From positions 36,395,096 through 36,459,095 of the forward strand of contig CM068543.1 of the NCBI GenBank assembly GCA_035048495.1: DNA of 64,000 bases, written 5' to 3'. Position 1 is the first letter of the stretch; every line of letters begins with the position of its first letter. This document shows, one piece after another, positions 11,068 to 20,900 of the stretch. The notes beneath the pieces are model-generated. The model was not told where the DNA came from. It saw only the letters and a program-made list of their open reading frames with translations, and searched no databases. A program made the translations under genes and the position numbers. This DNA is from Euptelea pleiosperma. Lineage: Eukaryota > Streptophyta > Magnoliopsida > Ranunculales > Eupteleaceae.

Positions 11068-13705
11068 ATGCCCGTTTGGACTCGTTCGAACAAGCGCTTG
11101 ATTCGATCTGAGATTCACGTACCTACAGTGGATCCTCTACTGAATTCTTTCCCATCTCTTTCCCCACCCGCCTCCCCCAGTACTACTACCTTTCTAGTCA
11201 TGGCAGTCGAACGATCTCTTATCGAGACGTTTGCCCCTATCTCTGCCAATCCACCCACTTGCATTGTTCTCCCACCTACTACGGCGGTACAATTTGAGAT
11301 CAGGCCACAGATGATCCAAATGCTGCCAACCTTTCATGGTCTCCCAAGAAAAGACCCATATTCCCATATTAGGGAATTCTAGCATGTCATCCTACTTTTC
11401 AAAAATCAGAACCTCAATGATGACAATGTGCGTCTACGAGTTTTCCCATTCTCGCTCAAAGATCGAGCCTCAGATTAGCTCTACTCCTTACCCGCTGATT
11501 CAATCATTAGTTGGAAAGAGTTGGTGGGCAAATTCATGTCTAAATTCTACCCCATGACTCGGACCAACCAAATGAAGCAACTCATCCAGGACTTTCGACA
11601 GAAGTCCGATGAGAAATTTTTCGAAGCATGGGATAGATTCCAAGACTACCTGACTAAGTGGCCCCACCATAGCATCGACAAGGGCAATCTTGTCCATGTC
11701 TTCTACAAGGGACTTACTGATGAGTCTCGGACCATGGTAGAGTCAATGTGCCAAGGAAAATTCCTGCACCAAACTCCGACCGATACATACAAATTCTTGG
11801 GAGAGTTAAGAGAAAACTCTTAACATTGGATGACTGACTCAGAGTTTAGTCGAACCACTTCAGTCCAAAGGACCACCAAGGCACATGACGCTACTGCAGA
11901 CACGGAGCTTCGATCTGTCATTCAAGAGTTGAGCAAGTCAGTCTCGGCACTGGCTGTGTTTGTACAAAAGCCTACTCAACAATCTACCCCAGTCATGCAT
12001 ATGGGACACGAGAGCCCTATGGAATCCTACACCCTCTGTCTGCAACCCTCCCATACTACTGAGCATTGTGCTTTGAATGAAGGATGGTCAAATCCTCTTC
12101 AAGAAGAAGTTTGTGCTTTCAGCACATACAAACCACCCACTCAGAACTCGTATAGTCAATCTTATCATCCTGACACGAGAAACTACCCTAACTTCTCTTG
12201 GAGGCCTCAGTCTACTCAACCGCCGGCTCAACCTCCGCGTCAACCTCAGGGCATGTATCCTCCTGGGTTCAATCAACCCAATAGGCAATTCAATCAGGGA
12301 CAATACCAACAGAGTCAGTACCCATCTACTCAGAACCAGCAGTTCCAACAGGGTCAATACTCTGGACAACCGAGCACATTTCAGAATCAGCAAAGAGTCC
12401 CACAGACCTTTCAGAACCAACCGATTGTCCCAACTAATTCTCCAGCCTATAACTATAATGCCCCGATGAGCTCGAGTCGCGAATTGGTGCCTCAGCTCCC
12501 ATTAGTTGTCCCCCAACAGTCGGTCCCCAAATCTGGTATCGAGGACCTTCTAGCTCAACTCATTACTCAGCAATAACAATCTATGCAACGCCTAGAGCAA
12601 CAGCAACAACAATCCATGCTTCGTCTAGAGCAACGCTTAGGCAACCTGAAAGCTGAGAAAACTAAAGGCATCTTCCCTAGCCAACCCATTGCTAACCCAA
12701 AAGGAAATGCCAAAGGAGCAATATATGAGATCGGTTCCCAATCTCAGTCAGAATGAGAACTGTCAAGGGGAGGTGCAAGCTGTAACCACCCTACGATCTG
12801 GAAAAACTGTGAACATGGGAGTCCAACCACCACCAGTGCCATCTTCAGCACCCATCACTCGTACAGAGGAAACTAGTACCAATCCTACATCTGCTTCTTC
12901 TACCTCTGCACCAACATCAGATATCCCTGTGCAGAAATCGAAGGCTAAAGACAAATCCATTTGTCGAGTAAAGCCTCCCTTCCCAGACAGACTTGTCCAA
13001 GATAAGCAAGATCAGCAATTCTCAGAGATCTTAAACGTCTTTAAAGACGTCCAGATCAATATCCCATTTCTTTCTGCTATCAAGCAAATCCCCTCCTATG
13101 CCAAATTCCTCAAGGACTTGTGCACAGTTAAGCGGCGTACGCATGTACCCAAAGCTACCTTCTTGGCCGAAAAAGCTTCCGCGTTCATTCAACGCAATAG
13201 TGTGGTCAAACACAAGGATCCAGGTAGCCCAACTGTCCAATGTGAAATTGGAGACAACTTTAGCTGCACTACCTTGCTAGATTTAGGGGCTAGCGTTAAC
13301 CTAATACCATTCTCGGTATACCAGCAGTTAGGACTGAAAGATATGAAGCCTACCAATGTCACCCTGAAATTGGCCGATCAGTCCATCAAGATTCCAAGAG
13401 GAATCATTGAAGATGTCCTAGTAAAAGTCGCTGACTTTTATTATCCTGTGGACTTTATCATTCTCGACACCGAGCCATGTCAGGATAACCGCATTCCGGT
13501 CATCTTAAGCCGTCCTTTCCTTGCCACCGCGAATGCACACATCGGGTGCCGGGACGGAAACATGTCCATTGCTTTCGGAAACCTCAAAGCTGAGGTCAAT
13601 ATCCTTCGTCTAATGCAACAGGATGCCGATCGCGATGTGGCCGATGAAATGTGTGCCGTTGAGAGTCTAATCTCGGACTCCACCGAAGATATTCATAAAC
13701 AGTGT
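11068..13705 (+). pseudogene. Element B gag-pol pseudogene, 5' half (Gag and protease)
   Basis: The ATG at 11068 corresponds to the ATG at 23732 in A. The frame encodes Gag with its CCHC knuckle (near 12030-12075) and the protease (LLDLGAS near 13270-13290). Breaks relative to A: TAG at 11380-11382, TAG at 11476-11478 (from TGG), TAA at 11821-11823 and 12574-12576 (both from CAA), and a 2-bp loss near 12745. Most nonsense changes are C to T or G to A. It ends in AGTGT at 13701-13705, the target duplicated by element A, and resumes at 27775. Confidence 0.92.
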
Positions 13706-14796
13706 TGAAAGTAGGATTTTTCCGCGTCGTTGGTTACGGAAATCCTAGATCTCAACAATATTTGTAATTATCCGATTCTTTTTCACTCAAATCCTGCAAA
13801 AATCACAGGGTTGTACAGTGGCTCGTGTCGGATGTCGATCCGCACTCGGGGTTAGTTTGCGTAATTCAACGACATGAAATGACGGATTTTTGTTAGAGAT
13901 TGTGGAAAATATTGGTGGAAGGGTGAGAGTGGTGGATTTGTGTGATTTTAAAACATGATTTAGATGATTCTAGAAAGAGAAGTTGCATCCCGCAATAACC
14001 AAAACACAAAAATAGACTATTAAATTTAAAATGACTAACTTTATTGATTGAAAGAAATAATAACTGACAATTGTTGGAATGAAAATCTATCTAAAAACAG
14101 CAAAACGAGTTAAACTCTAGAAAGAGAAAAAGATAGAGAGAGACGATGCGTGAATGCCACCCATTAGAGCAGAGATCCTCTTCTTACCTTTGAGAAAGAT
14201 GAAGAGAGTGGAATGCGGCTTTGTATGGAGGTGCTGGCCGGAGTTGGTGGGATGTTGACGGAGTTGCAACACCGTTGAGCGCACAAGGGCAGCGAGGTGG
14301 ATGGTGTCAATGGTGGAGGATGGCTGAAGGTGGTGAAGACGGCTTGTGGAGGTGCTGTATGCGTGGAGATGATGGACGGTCTTGGCAGCAAGAAGAGAGA
14401 CTCTCTTTTGTTCCAAAACGTGGGGGCTGACTGCTGGCTGTTGCTCTTGTGGACGTGGGATAGAGAGAAGAGATGAGGCGTTGCAGCAAGTTTTTGGAGG
14501 AGGGCGGCTAGCGGATGTAACGGTGGCAGCAAGGAGGATGAGGGAGCTGCTGGACGGTGCACACCAGCACATGAAATGGAGGAGGTGCAGACCGTGTGAA
14601 CAGGGTGGGACTGTGATGTTTGATGAAAACGGTGATGGCAGCAACGTGGTTGAGGCGGAGTGGTGCTGTGATGTTGATGAAGACGGTGGTGGCAGCAAAG
14701 TGGTTGAGGCGGAGTGGCTGCCTGAACGTGTAACCGACAAGGAGGGAGAGAAACAGCAACAGCAGCAGGGGTGGAGGCGCTTGGGACGAGAGATGG

Positions 14797-14840
14797 CCGG
14801 AGTTGCAGACGGTGGCCGGAGTTGCAGGCTGCAACTCCGG
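14797..14840. promoter_or_regulatory. GGAGTTGCA palindrome with extra half-site (3' LTR of A)
   Basis: At 14816-14840 the arms CCGGAGTTGCAG and CTGCAACTCCGG are perfectly complementary around one G. A third copy of the left arm lies at 14797-14808. The motif recurs in the other Athila LTRs here at the same relative place, downstream of the TATA-like box in element orientation, so it would form a 12-bp hairpin in the transcript leader. Its function is unknown. Confidence 0.8.
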
Positions 14841-14960
14841 TGGAAAAACGGTGAAGAAGATGACGAAGGTGGAGGAGAAGTCGAGGAAAACAGCAGCCAA
14901 GAGAGGGGGAAAAGGGAGAAACGAGTTGGGGGAGAGAATGGAAGAGAAAGGGGGGGGATT

Positions 14961-15000
14961 AGGGTTCGAACGAACCCTTCTCCCTCATCTTATAAAGCTC
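14961..15000 (-). promoter_or_regulatory. Putative LTR core promoter: TATA-like box and inverted repeat
   Basis: Read on the minus strand, GAGCTTTATAAG (14989-15000) is followed within ~15 bp by an inverted repeat with arms AGGGTTCG and CGAACCCT (14961-14978). The same pair occurs in LTRs C, D, G and the 5' LTR of A. B has GAGCTTTAAAAGG and a changed loop with kept arms. TATA function and the start site are inferred from position and conservation only. Confidence 0.5.
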
Positions 15001-15040
15001 CCTATTTCCATTAATGGAAATAGGGTATTTTTTGAAAATA

Positions 15041-15075
<35 letters not shown>

Positions 15076-15326
15076 TAAAAACATACTTTTCTATGGGGAA
15101 TCTCCCCAATTAGTGGACCCCCCATTTAATTAAAATTATTTTTGAAATTCGCGGGGTCCACTAACTGGTCGGACAGCGGGTCGATGCTGATGGGCCCGGC
15201 TACTGGCCCACATGGACTGATGATGTCCATCGTCTCACAAGATGATGTGACAGGCATTCTGAAGGCGATCGGATGGATGGTGACTTGATTGGGACCCAGA
15301 TTGGTAGATCGACGGATCTAGAGAGA

Positions 15327-15377
15327 TCCAACGGTCCGATTGAAGATCCAACGGTCCGATGAAAGATCCAACGGTCA
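15327..15377. promoter_or_regulatory. Triple 20-bp repeat matching the MSA element (3' LTR of A)
   Basis: Three copies of TCCAACGGTC spaced exactly 20 bp (15327, 15347, 15367). The third, TCCAACGGTCA, fits the plant mitosis-specific activator consensus YCYAACGGYYA bound by MYB3R factors. It lies roughly 330-380 bp upstream of the TATA-like box in element orientation. Copies exist at 27059-27109, 5410-5460 and 8671-8721. The cell-cycle role is inferred from the motif alone. Confidence 0.55.
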
Positions 15378-16037
15378 GAAAGCTAAGGGAGATGAGATAG
15401 AGCTGATAGGCAGGAGTTCTGGGGTTAGGTCAGTAGATTCGAGGATCGAGAGATGAAGAGAGAGAGAGAATAAGGAGAGATGAGAGAAAAAGTATCAAAA
15501 AAATGGAAAAAAAGCACTGGCGGAGGGTCTGGAACCCTGTTCTTCACTGTGACCATCCTCACGCTTCTCCAGTAGAGTCGACTATTATTCCTTGCTGACT
15601 CATGTGGCTTTAAACGCTTTGGTCCGTCTCTTGGTCATTGGCTCTCCTGCTCTCTTCGTTCTTTGGGCCGGCTTTTTGGTCCTCTTATTCAGCCCATATT
15701 TGGCCCATATCTTCTAGTTATAGCATGTGGGCTTGTTAAGCTTTGATAATGGGCTTTCATGATCGATTTGGGCCCACAAGTCTCGAAAATCGTCCCATCG
15801 GGGTTTCCTGCGACAGAAGAAGCGCGTAATGAGACTTTATCAGAACGGCTTAATATTTAGACTTCCGAAAATGTGTTTAATGCATGCAAATATACCATTT
15901 CGTCCAGAAAAGTGTGTTTTACGCAATGAGATAGACTCTTACGTAGAAAAGTGGATAATTAGAGCAGTTTTACGTAGGAGAGTGCGATAACGCTAACAGG
16001 ATAAGTGCTTAAAATAAGCACTTTTGAGCAAATATCA

Positions 16038-16049
16038 CAACCCCCAACC
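16038..16049 (-). other. Polypurine tract of element A
   Basis: Directly next to the 3' LTR, the minus strand reads GGTTGGGGGTTG, the expected purine-rich primer site for plus-strand DNA synthesis. B has GGTTGGGAGTTG at 32864-32875 and E repeats the A version at 63289-63300. A perfect hairpin (arms ATTGCCAA and TTGGCAAT, 16055-16073) sits immediately upstream in element orientation. Confidence 0.85.
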
Positions 16050-17575
16050 AGCATATTGCCAATCCTTGGCAATTAGTGCGAAATAAATGAGCTTAAAAGG
16101 GCTCTGCACATGCTGCACACTTTTTCATATTAGCTCAGGGAAAACACCGTTCGTCAAATTATTGAATGGATGCAAAAACAGTTACATGCTAGCGAAGAGT
16201 TTGAAAGTTTTGGCAAGACTACAGACTGATAATCATGACCCAGAATAGTCAGACTCTGCGTGTGTGTGTGCTCAACATTCTCATCATCTGACAGTAAAGA
16301 TTTTCAGATCACCTCTAAGTTTTTCTGCCTCGACCTCAAATCTCACATGTTTAGCACTCAGAATAGAATCACACAAGAAGGGTTTTCTTCTTTTTCTCTC
16401 AATTTATATGTGAGGAGATATATTTAATATAAAGAGGCAAAAGATCTCACATATGTTTTATTTGAAGGAAGGACATCTTTAACAGAAGAAGATCTCATGA
16501 TTGGAATACCACTTCACTCGGGAACGTCAGATCAAACTCTATAGCTTCTCTTTCTCCAATCTCCACATTTTATGATCGTACTATCCTAGAATCAAGTAGG
16601 ACTTTCCTGGGTTGTAATGAGGCTTAGGTCAGGTGTAGAGAGATAAAGGGATACAGGATTTCAAAGATCTTGAGAGGATATTGTCATTTTCTTGCATTTT
16701 TCCTGCGACGTAACACCATTATCTGGTTCTTTTTCCTTTTTTTATATTTTTCTCTTGTTCTTGATATTTTTGAGACTGCTCAATTTCTTTTCAACACTTT
16801 TTCATACTTTCTTTCCATATTTTGTTTTCAGCTTGAACCACTTTCTTTTCCTTTTGATTTTTCTTCTTTACTTTTCTTTTCACGGTACACCCACATCAGT
16901 TATTTTTTTATCCTTCTCAAAAGTAGGGTAGCTAGTAACACTTCGTAGCTGAACTGGGTTTTTGGTTAATGGGCTTACAAAGAAAAGGCTTTTATAGAAG
17001 GGTTCAAGGGGTTTCTAGTGAAGTATAATTCAGGTGAGTAAAAAGGCTGAATGGTTAAGAAAAAATGGCCTAAATCATTTTCTAGGGTTTGCACTATCAT
17101 GTATACTGTCTTGACTGGATACAAAGAAGGTTCTGTCGTAGTAATCCAATGTTGATGTCGTTCTGAGTTCCATGATCGAAGCAAAAGATAATGAGATCTC
17201 TCAACGAATATTGCGGGCATGAAGAATAGTGAGTCATCTTGTGACTCAGAATTGTTGTATAACACTCTGTATTGATTAAAGGCTCGAAAGCTCACTGGGT
17301 TAGGTCTCCACAATTATTCTCACAGGATCTCTAGAGTTTCAAAACTTAGGATGACTCTGATGTTGATAGTGTACAATTGTGCCAAATCTGAGTTTTTCTG
17401 AGTTTTCAAACCTGCTGTAGTCACGCCTGACTTGACTCGACGTTAACTTTAAACAAAAATTGACATCCTCAATACTGACTTAACGAAGGTTTTTAGCTAA
17501 TCAAAGTCAGGGTATTTGACACATTTTTGAAATTCTAGAAAACTTTTGGAGAACATCGGAAATCACCCCAAAAAT

Positions 17576-17620
<45 letters not shown>

Positions 17621-17966
17621 CATGAGTTTTGGTAAATACCCACCCCCAACCAAAATACAGCACCGTCCTCGGTGCTCATGACCGGGACATAAAATGATGA
17701 AAAATCGGTGATGATGATGCAAAGGATCAGGGAGGATGTTACCAAGTCAGCAGAAACTCGACAGTGAGTGATACCTGATGATCGGAAGAATGAATGTACC
17801 TGCATTTTCAAAGATATAACAATAATAACAAATGCATGAGACTCATGTACTCTAGGAATACCGGAATTGCCTTTCCGAAAGCGCTAAGTTTTACGTCTTC
17901 AGCCAGACATGACGGGGGTGACAGGCACCCCCAACCAAGTTGGAGCACAGGAGACTGAGTAGATCA
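16050..17966 (-). other. Element A 3' non-coding region (no env)
   Basis: About 1.9 kb between the gag-pol stop and the polypurine tract. It holds two further polypurine-like G tracts with hairpins: GGGGGTG/CACCCCC arms at 17914-17932, and AGCACCG/CGGTGCT arms at 17659-17676 beside a G-rich tract at 17636-17652. There is also a long poly-T (17579-17615). The largest minus-strand frame (16975-17313, 112 codons) has no membrane or signal features and is broken in B, so I do not call an envelope gene. E's copy begins at 63289. Confidence 0.75.
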
Positions 17967-20900
17967 TCAGTCGACATAGGCAGGATCGATTATATCGATC
18001 TCAAAAGTCTGAATGAACAATACGTCAAGTTCATGGAACTGTTTTAGACGCTGCCCATTGACCTGAAAAGAGGAGTGATCCTTGGGATCCTCAATAGTGA
18101 TTGCCCCAAAGGGTGTGACTGCGGTGACCGTATAAGGACCGGTCCACCTAGATTTCAGTTTCCCAGGGAAGAGATGGAGACGAGAATTATAAAGAAGGAC
18201 CTTCTGTCCTGGCTGGAACTCTTTCCTGAGGATGCTCTTGTCATGTATCCACTTCATTTTGGCTTTGTAATTCTTGGACAAGTTGTAGGCATCATTTCTG
18301 AGTTCTTCTAACTCATTCATTTGAAGTTTCCGCTCCTCCCCTGCGGAGTCTAGGTCGAAGTTGAGTTTCTTAATGGCCCATAGGGCACGATGTTCAATCT
18401 CTACCGGTAGATGACAAGGTTTCCCAAAGACGAGACGATAGGGAGACATATTGAGTGGGGTCTTGTAGGCGGTTCTGTATGCCCATAAAGCATCGGTGAG
18501 ACGAGTAGACCAGTCTTTACGTGTGGTATTGACTGTCTTCTCCAAGATCTGCTTGATTTGACGATTAGAAACCTCCACTTGACCACTAGTCTGTGGATGA
18601 TAAGCTAGGGCAACCTTGTGGGTTACCCCATACTTCTTCATTAAGTTCTCGAATATCTTATTGTAGAAATGGGTGCCCCCATCACTAATGATGGCCTTAG
18701 GGGCACCGAATCGAGCGAAGATGAACTCCTTTAGGAATTTGACCACCACTTTGTGGTCATTGGTCTTGGTGGGAATGGCTTCTATCCATTTGGATACATA
18801 GTCTACCGCAAGGAGAATGTACTCAAAACCATAGGAAATGGGAAAGGGGCCCATGAAGTCGATGCCCCAAATGTCAAATATTTCATCGACCTGGATGGGA
18901 GTGAGGGGCATCATGTTCCTCTGGGAGATGCGGCCTAGATGCTGGCAATTAGGACAGGTTTTGCAGTAGATATGGGCATCTTTAAATAGTGTAGGCCAGT
19001 AGAATCCGCATTGCAAGACTTTTTCTGCAGTTTTCTTAGTACTGAAATGACCACCACAAGGTTGGTCATGACACGAGGACAAGATACTGAGTTGGTCCGA
19101 CTCAGGGACACAGAGACGAATGATCTGGTCAGGACAGTATTTATACAAATAAGGGTCATCCCAAGAGTAGTACTTAACTCTTGCTAGGAATTGGCTTTTG
19201 TCCTGTTTTGACCAGTGTGAAGGCATTTCTTCGGTGACAAGGTAGTTGACAATGTCAGCATACCAAGGATTAACAGAGATGGCGAACAGTTGTTCATCTG
19301 GAAAGGTTTCAGGGATGGGCTGGGTGTCGAAGGATGACTCTAAAGTCAGTCTAGACAAGTGATCAGCCACTACATTCTCAGTTCCTTTCTTATCCTTAAT
19401 CTCGAGGTCGAATTCCTGCAGTAAGAGAATCCATCGAATTAATCGAGGTTTGGTTTCCTTTTTCGACATGAGATAACGAAGGGCTGCATGATCAGTGTAC
19501 ACAACCACCTTAGTGGCTAAGAGGTACTGACGAAATTTATCAAGGGCGAAGACTACCGCCAGGAGTTCTTTCTCAGTGGTGGAGTAATTCATTTGGGCAG
19601 AGTTAAGAGTTTTGCTCGCGTAGTAGATCACGTGTGACCTTTTGTCAACTCTCTGCCCTAGAACAGCGCCTAACGCGTAGTCAGAAGCATCGCACAGTAC
19701 CTCGAAAGGTAGAGTCCAATCCGGGGGACGGATAATGGGCGCAGTAGTGAGCTCAGATTTGGGACGCTCAAATGCCTTGACACAGTCAGCATTAAAGTCG
19801 AAAGGACTATCTTTAGCTAGAAGATGGGACAGAGGTCGAGCGATTTGAGAGAAGTCCTTGATGAATCGCCTATAGAATCCTCCGTGTCCCAAAAAGGATC
19901 GGATGTCACGTACGGACTTAGGAATGGGCAAGGTCGAGATGATATCGATTTTAGCTTTGTCGACCTCAATGCCCTGATGGGAAATGACATGTCCCAAAAC
20001 TATGCCTTTCTTCACCATGAAGTGGCATTTCTCCCAATTGAGGACAAGTCGCTTGTCCTGACAGCGTTGAAGTACCAGCCCTAGATGGGTCAGACAGTCA
20101 TCAAAGGATGACCCAAAAACTGAGAAGTCGTCCATAAAGACTTTGAGGAATTTGTCCACCATGTCGGAGAGTATGCTCATCATACACCTTTGAAAGGTCG
20201 CGGGTGCATTGCAGAGGCCAAAGGGCATGCGCTTGTAGGCAAAAGTGCCAAAGGGACAAGTGAAGGTTGTCTTCTCGTGATCCTCAGGAGCGATTGGTAT
20301 TTGATTATACCCTGAGTAACCATCAAGGAAGCAATAATAGGAATGACCTGCTAGTCTCTCCAACATTTGGTCTATGAAGGGTAAAGGAAAATGATCCTTC
20401 CTAGTGTTGGTGTTGAGTCGTCGGTAATCGATGCAGACTCTCCACCCTTTCTTCAGGCGCTGGGTTACCATTTCCTTGTTCTCATTTTCCACAACTGTGA
20501 ATCCTGCCTTTTTAGGGACAACATGAATAGGACTCACCCATTTGCTATCGGAGATGGGATAAATGATACCCGCATCTAACAGTTTAAGGACCTCATCCCG
20601 GACTACATCCTTCAAGACGGGGTTCAACCTCCTCTGGTGTTCTCGAGAGGTTTTGGATTCATCCTCGAGATAGATGTGATGTTGGCACACCGAGGGGTCT
20701 ATGCCTCGAATATCATCTATAGTCCAACCTATCGCAGATTTGTGCTCGTTGAGCAGTTCGAGAAGTTTTTTACGTTCACTCTCAGACAAAGCGGAAGCAA
20801 TAATGACAGGGTAGGTTTCCTTAGGACCAAGATAGGCATAGGAAAGATCTGTGGGAAGAGGCTTAAGCTCCAATATTGGAGCAGATGAAGTAGAAATAGG

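Larger units (their letters stand above)
13706..16037 (-). repeat. Element A 3' LTR
   Basis: 2,332 bp, TG...CA bounded. From about 13886 to 16037 it is almost base-identical to the 5' LTR, differing at a few positions (near 15091, near 16030) and in the poly-T length. The block 13706-13885 differs clearly and looks like U5 of other subfamilies (C, H). An AATAAA on the minus strand near 14040 is a plausible polyadenylation signal. Overlapping open frames at 14117-15078 recur identically at 25849-26810; they reflect LTR identity, not coding. Confidence 0.95.

Noticed and set aside
14117..15078. Overlapping 130-210 codon frames, identical at 25849-26810
   Set aside because: They exist on both strands, are low complexity and recur only because the two LTRs are identical; LTR DNA, not genes.
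16975..17313. 112-codon minus-strand frame after pol in A as an env candidate
   Set aside because: No signal peptide, membrane segment or known motif, and the corresponding B region is not open.
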